A DNA stretch of 8,143 bases, from positions 1 through 8,143 of the forward strand of contig CAJYHH010000540.1 of NCBI GenBank assembly GCA_913773825.1. The letters run 5' to 3'. Positions 5,011 to 8,143 of this stretch are shown here, one piece after another. The notes under the pieces were generated by a model that was given only the letters and a program-made list of their open reading frames with translations, was not told where the DNA came from and did not search any database. This DNA comes from Candidatus Sericytochromatia bacterium. Its GTDB lineage: Bacteria > Cyanobacteriota > Sericytochromatia > UBA7694. The stretch's first letter is position 1; each line of letters opens with the position of its first letter. The position numbers were made by a program, and so were the translations under genes.

Positions 5011-5160
5011 ATGATTACAGCAAAATTTGATTATATCACCGAAAAGGCGATCGGATTCTTTGCTCATAGCTTCCATCAGCCGCAGACTTGCTTGAACGAA
5101 GAGGCTCTAAAGGCTGTAAAAGCCATGGGCTACGGAAATCTCTGTTTCCCCCATCCTTAA
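5011..5160 (+). CDS. Possible small 49-residue protein
   Basis: ATG 5011 opens 49 codons ending at TAA 5160: MITAKFDYITEKAIGFF, then HSFHQPQTCLNEEALKAVKA and MGYGNLCFPHP. The composition is protein-like: a predicted helix (NEEALKAVKAMG), two cysteines and no low complexity. Against it: no clear ribosome site precedes it (GTTTGGCG), it uses codons such as CTA and GGA that look uncommon in the neighbouring genes, and it overlaps the leftward promoter. It could be a real small gene, a decayed fragment or chance. Confidence 0.25.
   Translation: MITAKFDYITEKAIGFFAHSFHQPQTCLNEEALKAVKAMGYGNLCFPHP
5030..5038 (-). promoter_or_regulatory. Extended -10 promoter for the 179-residue gene
   Basis: The minus strand reads TGATATAAT: a perfect TATAAT with TGn directly before it. 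No -35 is evident. The start of transcription would be near 5023, with a leader of about 43 bases. Confidence 0.6.
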
Positions 5161-5170
5161 GCAATCGCCT
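5045..5170 (+). other. Foldable region with nested inverted repeats, possible structured RNA
   Basis: Outer arms AGGCGAT and ATCGCCT (7 bp) enclose two adjacent hairpins. One is GGCT-gtaaa-AGCC (5112-5124). The other has ATGGG plus GGAAA pairing with TTTCC plus CCCAT (5125-5154), with a 4-base bulge and a TCTCTG loop. I compared this by eye with GEMM and other common riboswitch cores and found no conserved core. It lies upstream of the recognised rightward promoter, so it would need another promoter to be transcribed on this strand. It also overlaps the possible 49-residue ORF. Confidence 0.25.
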
Positions 5171-5214
5171 GCATTCCCTACAGACGGCCGTATCTCTCTA
5201 CTGTATCTGTCCTA

Positions 5215-5310
5215 ATTTTATCTTCAAGCCCCCCACCTCCTACTCACCCCCCAACACTCTCTCTCTTCCTGCTAAAATGACCTCTATTCCCTCAACCTAT
5301 TCTTTCATTA
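5215..5310 (+). other. Pyrimidine-rich tract upstream of the dehydrogenase gene
   Basis: The plus strand is almost all C and T here, including two runs of six C (5229-5234 and 5247-5252) and CTCTCTCTCTTCC. The opposite strand has two G6 runs with GG pairs between them and could form a two-layer G-quadruplex. The tract contains the predicted promoter and continues into the leader. Confidence 0.5.
5270..5278 (+). promoter_or_regulatory. Extended -10 promoter for the FAD-dependent dehydrogenase
   Basis: TGCTAAAAT: TGn plus TAAAAT (5273-5278), closely similar to the TGCTAACAT before tpx. No -35 is visible in the pyrimidine-rich flank. Transcription would start near 5285, leaving a leader of about 60 bases. 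Confidence 0.45.
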
Positions 5311-5346
5311 CGACATATCAAAAACAGATATCTCGAGGCTAAAAAC

Positions 5347-6951
5347 ATGATTCGATTACGTGAGCTTAAGCTCCCTCTCAACCATCCTGAAGAAGCCCTG
5401 CGCGCGGCCGTGCTTGAACGTTTGGGCATTCAAGATTCAGATATTCAGGACTTTCAGATTTTTCGACGCGGGATTGACTCCCGCGACTCTGACAACATTC
5501 TTTTTGTTTATACGCTTGATTTAAAATTGCGCAATCAAGCTGAGATTCTTAAGCGCTTTAAAAAAGACCGTAATGTCGACATCGCGCCCAACATGAGCTA
5601 TCAGTTTGTCGCCCATGCGCCTGAAAACCTCAACAAGCGTCCGGTTGTGATTGGCATGGGCCCAGCCGGCATTTTTGCTGGTTTGATTCTGGCTCAGTCC
5701 GGTTTTAAACCGATTATTCTTGAGCGCGGCAAAGAAGTTCGTGAGCGCACCAAAGATACTTTTGGTCTTTGGCGCAAAAACGTGCTGAATCCTGAGTCAA
5801 ACGTACAATTTGGCGAAGGGGGAGCCGGGACCTTTTCTGACGGTAAGCTTTATAGTCAGATTAAAGACCCCAAACACTATGGCCGTAAGGTTCTGACTGA
5901 ATTTGTCAAAGCCGGTGCACCTGAAAAAATTCTCTATGTCAGCAAACCACATATTGGGACGTTTAGGCTGGTCAGCATGGTCGAAAAGATTCGCGCTGAA
6001 ATCATCGCCCTCGGGGGCGAGATTCGCTTTCAATCCCGCGTCGAAGATATTGAAATTGTTGACGGCCAGGTTCAGGGCGTTAAGCTTGCCAGTGGTGAAC
6101 ATATCGCCACAGATCATCTGGTGCTCGCCATTGGTCATAGTGCCCGCGATACCTTTGAAATGCTGCATGCCCGTGGTGTCTATATCGAAGCCAAGCCCTT
6201 TTCAATTGGCTTCCGGATTGAGCACCCGCAAGGTCTGATTGACCGTGCCCGCTGGGGTGTCAATGCGGGTAACCCGCTTTTAGGTTCTGCTGATTACAAG
6301 CTGGTCTATCACGCTAAAAATGGCCGTTCGGTTTACAGCTTCTGCATGTGCCCAGGTGGCACCGTGGTTGCCGCAACCAGTGAACCTGGTCGCGTCGTAA
6401 CCAACGGTATGAGCCAGTATTCTCGCGATGAGCGCAACGCCAATAGCGGGATTGTGGTTGGGATTACGCCTGAAGTTGACTTCCCGGGTGGCCCTTTAGC
6501 CGGAGTTGAGTTTCAGCGTAAACTCGAAGCAAAAGCCTTTGAACTTGGGGGGCGCAATTATCAGGCACCCGGTCAGTTGATTGGGGACTTTATTGCGGGA
6601 CGTCCCTCCACTCAGTTTGGCTCGGTTCTGCCTTCTTATACTCCAGGTGTCACCCTGACAGATTTAGCCGAAGCGCTGCCAGATTTTGCCATTGAAGCCA
6701 TTCGCGAAGCCTTACCCGCTTTTGCCCGCCAGATCAAAAACTATGATTTGCCAGACGGCATGTTAACGGGCGTTGAGACCCGCACTTCGTCTCCCATTCG
6801 CATCAAGCGCGATAATGACAGCCTGCAAAGTCTGAACGTCAAAGGTCTTTACCCCACGGGTGAAGGGGCCGGTTATGCCGGTGGTATTCTCTCAGCTGCT
6901 GTTGACGGTATCAAAGTAGCCGAAGCTGTCGCCAAAAGCATGGTGAGCTAG
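5347..6951 (+). CDS. FAD-dependent dehydrogenase / NAD(P)-FAD oxidoreductase, COG2509 type
   Basis: A 534-residue flavoprotein. Residues 1-95 are a family-specific N-terminal domain (MIRLRELKLPLNHPEEAL). The FAD-binding Rossmann fold follows: VVIGMGPAGIFAGLILAQSG with GMGPAG at 103-108, ending in the acidic E127 of ILERG. Next come the family signature FGEGGAGTFSDGKL (155-168) and a second dinucleotide-contact motif, LAIGHSARDTF (260-270). An unusual CMCPGGTVVAATSE segment (333-346) has two cysteines, C333 and C335, possibly redox-active. The closing FAD motif LYPTGEGAGYAGGILSAA lies near 501-518. The length is usual for these proteins. The physiological substrate of the family is not established as far as I know. 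GAGG (5335-5338) lies 8 bases before ATG 5347. The gene appears monocistronic, with its own promoter and a stem-loop 9 bases after the stop. It is probably cytoplasmic: no signal peptide, no membrane helix. Confidence 0.93.
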   Translation: MIRLRELKLPLNHPEEALRAAVLERLGIQDSDIQDFQIFRRGIDSRDSDNILFVYTLDLKLRNQAEILKRFKKDRNVDIAPNMSYQFVAHAPENLNKRPVVIGMGPAGIFAGLILAQSGFKPIILERGKEVRERTKDTFGLWRKNVLNPESNVQFGEGGAGTFSDGKLYSQIKDPKHYGRKVLTEFVKAGAPEKILYVSKPHIGTFRLVSMVEKIRAEIIALGGEIRFQSRVEDIEIVDGQVQGVKLASGEHIATDHLVLAIGHSARDTFEMLHARGVYIEAKPFSIGFRIEHPQGLIDRARWGVNAGNPLLGSADYKLVYHAKNGRSVYSFCMCPGGTVVAATSEPGRVVTNGMSQYSRDERNANSGIVVGITPEVDFPGGPLAGVEFQRKLEAKAFELGGRNYQAPGQLIGDFIAGRPSTQFGSVLPSYTPGVTLTDLAEALPDFAIEAIREALPAFARQIKNYDLPDGMLTGVETRTSSPIRIKRDNDSLQSLNVKGLYPTGEGAGYAGGILSAAVDGIKVAEAVAKSMVS

Positions 6952-6959
6952 GGCTGTGA

Positions 6960-7009
6960 GGGCTATGGACCATAGGCTGCAAAGATTAAATTTATAGCCT
7001 CCATAGCCC
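6960..7009 (+). terminator. Stem-loop terminator after the dehydrogenase gene
   Basis: GGGCTATGG (6960-6968) pairs with CCATAGCCC (7001-7009). After a 5-base bulge, AGGCT (6974-6978) pairs with AGCCT (6996-7000), making a 14-bp interrupted stem. It begins 9 bases after the stop and is followed by CCGTCTTCTTT, a pyrimidine tail rather than a pure U run. Confidence 0.6.
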
Positions 7010-7064
7010 CCGTCTTCTTTACTCAAAACCCACCCTTCACCCCTCTTCTAAGCATGTTTTTCGC

Positions 7065-7080
7065 TACTATCGGCCATAAT
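7065..7080 (+). promoter_or_regulatory. Weak candidate promoter of the lipoprotein esterase gene
   Basis: Two -10-like hexamers, TACTAT (7065-7070) and CATAAT (7075-7080), lie 50-66 bases before ATG 7131. The first shares the context GCTAnnAT with the tpx and dehydrogenase promoters. No -35 is recognisable, so which one is used, if either, is uncertain. Confidence 0.25.
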
Positions 7081-7130
7081 AACTTTGAAACACACTGCTC
7101 CCCACTACTCTTTTGCCCTGCAGGTCCTGT

Positions 7131-8078
7131 ATGTCGCTCAAAGCCCTTTTAACCAGAATGATTGTCAGCTCATTTTCTTTGCTGGCGTGTCAGCAGACGC
7201 CTCAGGTTCAGGCTCGTCAGCCTGTTACAGCTGCTCAATCAGTCAGCACTCAGTCGACTCAGACAACAAGTACAGGTCAAGCGGTCAGCGGTGGGACGCT
7301 CAGTGGTCATTTTCGCCTCCATGCCCAGCTCAATTCAAAACATTTAAAATATGCCCGTGATGTTTTAGTCTGGCTGCCGCCTGGTTATGAACAGCAGTCA
7401 GCTAAACGCTACAAAGTGCTGTATATGCACGATGGCAACAATCTCTTTGACCGCCGCAGCTCTTTTGGTGGATCTGAGTGGCAGGTTGATGAACATGCTG
7501 GTCAGTTAATCAGCCAGGGTGTGATTGAACCCGTGATCATTGTGGGGGTTTATAACTCGCCGGGCCGCATGGAAGAATACACCTGGTACCCCATGGAATT
7601 AGACGGTCAACAAGCAGGTGGTCAGGCCGCTGCTTATGGGCGCTTTTTAGTCGAAGAACTCAAACCCTTGATCGACAAACAATATCGTACCCTGTCAGAT
7701 CGGGCTAATACTGCCGTGATGGGTTCTTCATTAGGCGGTTTGGTTTCATTTTATCTGGGTTTACAGTATCCACAGGTTTTTAGTCAGATCGGTATGATGT
7801 CCCCTTCAATCTGGTGGAAAGACCGCGCTGTGATCAACGATGTCCCCAAACTTTCACAAAGCCTCAAAGTCTGGGTCGATATGGGCACCCGCGAAGGCCA
7901 AAATCCTGAAGCCATGCTCAATGATGCCAAAAACTTTGCCGCTGCCCTCGAAAAACGCGGTTTCCAGCATCATCGTAATCTGGCCTTTCATATCGAAAAC
8001 GGCGCCACCCATAGCGAACAAGCCTGGGCCGACCGCATCGAACGCCCGCTAAGATTTTTCTACACCCCCACCCGTTAA
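7131..8078 (+). CDS. Lipoprotein esterase, esterase D / enterochelin-esterase-like alpha/beta hydrolase
   Basis: 315 residues from ATG 7131, chosen because CAGG (7121-7124) lies 6 bases upstream and because this start gives a good lipoprotein signal; the frame is also open to a TTG at 7113. The signal MSLKALLTRMIVSSFSLLAC ends in the lipobox LLAC, with lipidated C20. A Gln/Ser/Thr linker runs to about 55. The hydrolase domain follows: VWLPPGYEQ, YKVLYMHDGNNLFD (oxyanion region), then GSEWQVDEHAGQLI. The nucleophile elbow is MGSSLGG with S200 in GxSxG. The acid region is VWVDMGTREG (D250 or E255), and the catalytic His is in GATHSEQAW (H294). The family cleaves ester bonds of siderophores, acyl-glutathione or cell-surface acyl and sugar esters. 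The substrate here is unknown. It would be anchored to the envelope, facing the periplasm or the outside. I see no siderophore genes nearby, so iron release is only one option. Confidence 0.9.
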   Translation: MSLKALLTRMIVSSFSLLACQQTPQVQARQPVTAAQSVSTQSTQTTSTGQAVSGGTLSGHFRLHAQLNSKHLKYARDVLVWLPPGYEQQSAKRYKVLYMHDGNNLFDRRSSFGGSEWQVDEHAGQLISQGVIEPVIIVGVYNSPGRMEEYTWYPMELDGQQAGGQAAAYGRFLVEELKPLIDKQYRTLSDRANTAVMGSSLGGLVSFYLGLQYPQVFSQIGMMSPSIWWKDRAVINDVPKLSQSLKVWVDMGTREGQNPEAMLNDAKNFAAALEKRGFQHHRNLAFHIENGATHSEQAWADRIERPLRFFYTPTR

Positions 8079-8143
8079 CCATCTTGACCTAGCCAGTCCC
8101 AACCCCCCCCTATCCGTCTAAGAGAGTGAGCCCGCTCGCCACC
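8079..8143. other. Short 3' flank with no recognised gene or terminator
   Basis: 65 bases after the esterase stop. They contain a run of eight C (8103-8110) and a small GAGC-CC-GCTC hairpin near the window end. No stem followed by a U tract is visible, so the transcript end is probably beyond the window. Confidence 0.5.

Larger units (their letters stand above)
4981..5346. other. 366-base divergent intergenic region
   Basis: This gap separates the leftward 179-residue gene from the rightward dehydrogenase gene. It holds, from left to right: the leftward leader and extended -10 promoter (5030-5038), overlapped by a possible 49-residue rightward ORF (5011-5160); a foldable region enclosed by AGGCGAT (5045-5051) and ATCGCCT (5164-5170); a pyrimidine-rich tract (about 5215-5310); and the rightward extended -10 (5270-5278). 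No RNA family was recognised in it. Confidence 0.7.

Noticed and set aside
5045..5170. GEMM (c-di-GMP) or another known riboswitch
   Set aside because: Some fragments such as AAAAGCC look similar, but the conserved core and spacing are missing, and it lies upstream of the likely promoter of the rightward gene.
5088..5342. 84-codon rightward frame before the dehydrogenase gene
   Set aside because: It is a translation of the pyrimidine-rich tract (Ser/Pro/Leu low complexity) and contains the predicted promoter.
7113..7130. TTG start six codons before the esterase ATG
   Set aside because: ATG 7131 has a spaced CAGG site and gives a standard lipoprotein signal. The TTG start adds MPCRSC without benefit.
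1..8143. Mobile element, phage, CRISPR, toxin-antitoxin or defence island
   Set aside because: No transposase, integrase, terminal repeats, regularly spaced repeats or known defence domains are visible. Gene content and composition are even across the window.

Overview
The window looks like ordinary chromosome from a diderm bacterium with roughly balanced GC (judged by eye, near 50%). Three features suggest this: a thiol peroxidase of the Tpx type, signal peptides and a lipobox on exported proteins, and a membrane protein carrying an S-layer homology (SLH) module. Within diderms, SLH modules are typical of Cyanobacteriota and their non-photosynthetic relatives, Deinococcus-Thermus and Negativicutes. 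A lineage near Cyanobacteriota (for example Sericytochromatia or 'Blackallbacteria') would fit. This placement is inference; nothing in the window is diagnostic. I see no insertion sequence, phage gene, CRISPR array, tRNA or rRNA.

Left part (1-1087). The 5' end of an exported TPR protein runs leftward off the window edge. It is divergent from tpx (500-1003), a peroxiredoxin with all its catalytic residues. A strong hairpin at 1027-1050 separates tpx from the convergent leftward genes.

Middle part (1085-4980), four leftward genes. In transcription order these are: an unrecognised 179-residue protein; a 528-residue exported or membrane protein (signal peptide, low-complexity linker, SLH module, three membrane helices, a beta-rich DUF5666-like domain, Gln-rich tail); an unrecognised 260-residue protein; and a cysteine-free ArsR-type repressor with an unusual C-terminal tail. 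The gaps of 156-215 bases and the promoter-like sites in several of them suggest mostly separate units rather than one tight operon. The repressor has a good promoter of its own, followed by an AT-rich palindrome that may be an autoregulatory operator.

Right part (4981-8143). A 366-base divergent intergenic region holds promoters on both strands, a possible 49-residue ORF, foldable inverted repeats and a strongly pyrimidine-biased tract. It leads into a 534-residue FAD-dependent dehydrogenase (COG2509 type). A stem-loop terminator follows, then a lipoprotein esterase of the esterase D / enterochelin-esterase family. The last 65 bases are non-coding.

I did not find a clear multi-gene novel system. 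The points most worth a second look are the SLH / membrane / DUF5666-like / poly-Gln protein, the Cys-free ArsR protein with its likely operator, a degenerate 8-base-period repeat in two intergenic regions, and the structure-rich gap at 5011-5170. Several promoters share an extended -10 (TGnTAnnAT-like) with no recognisable -35.
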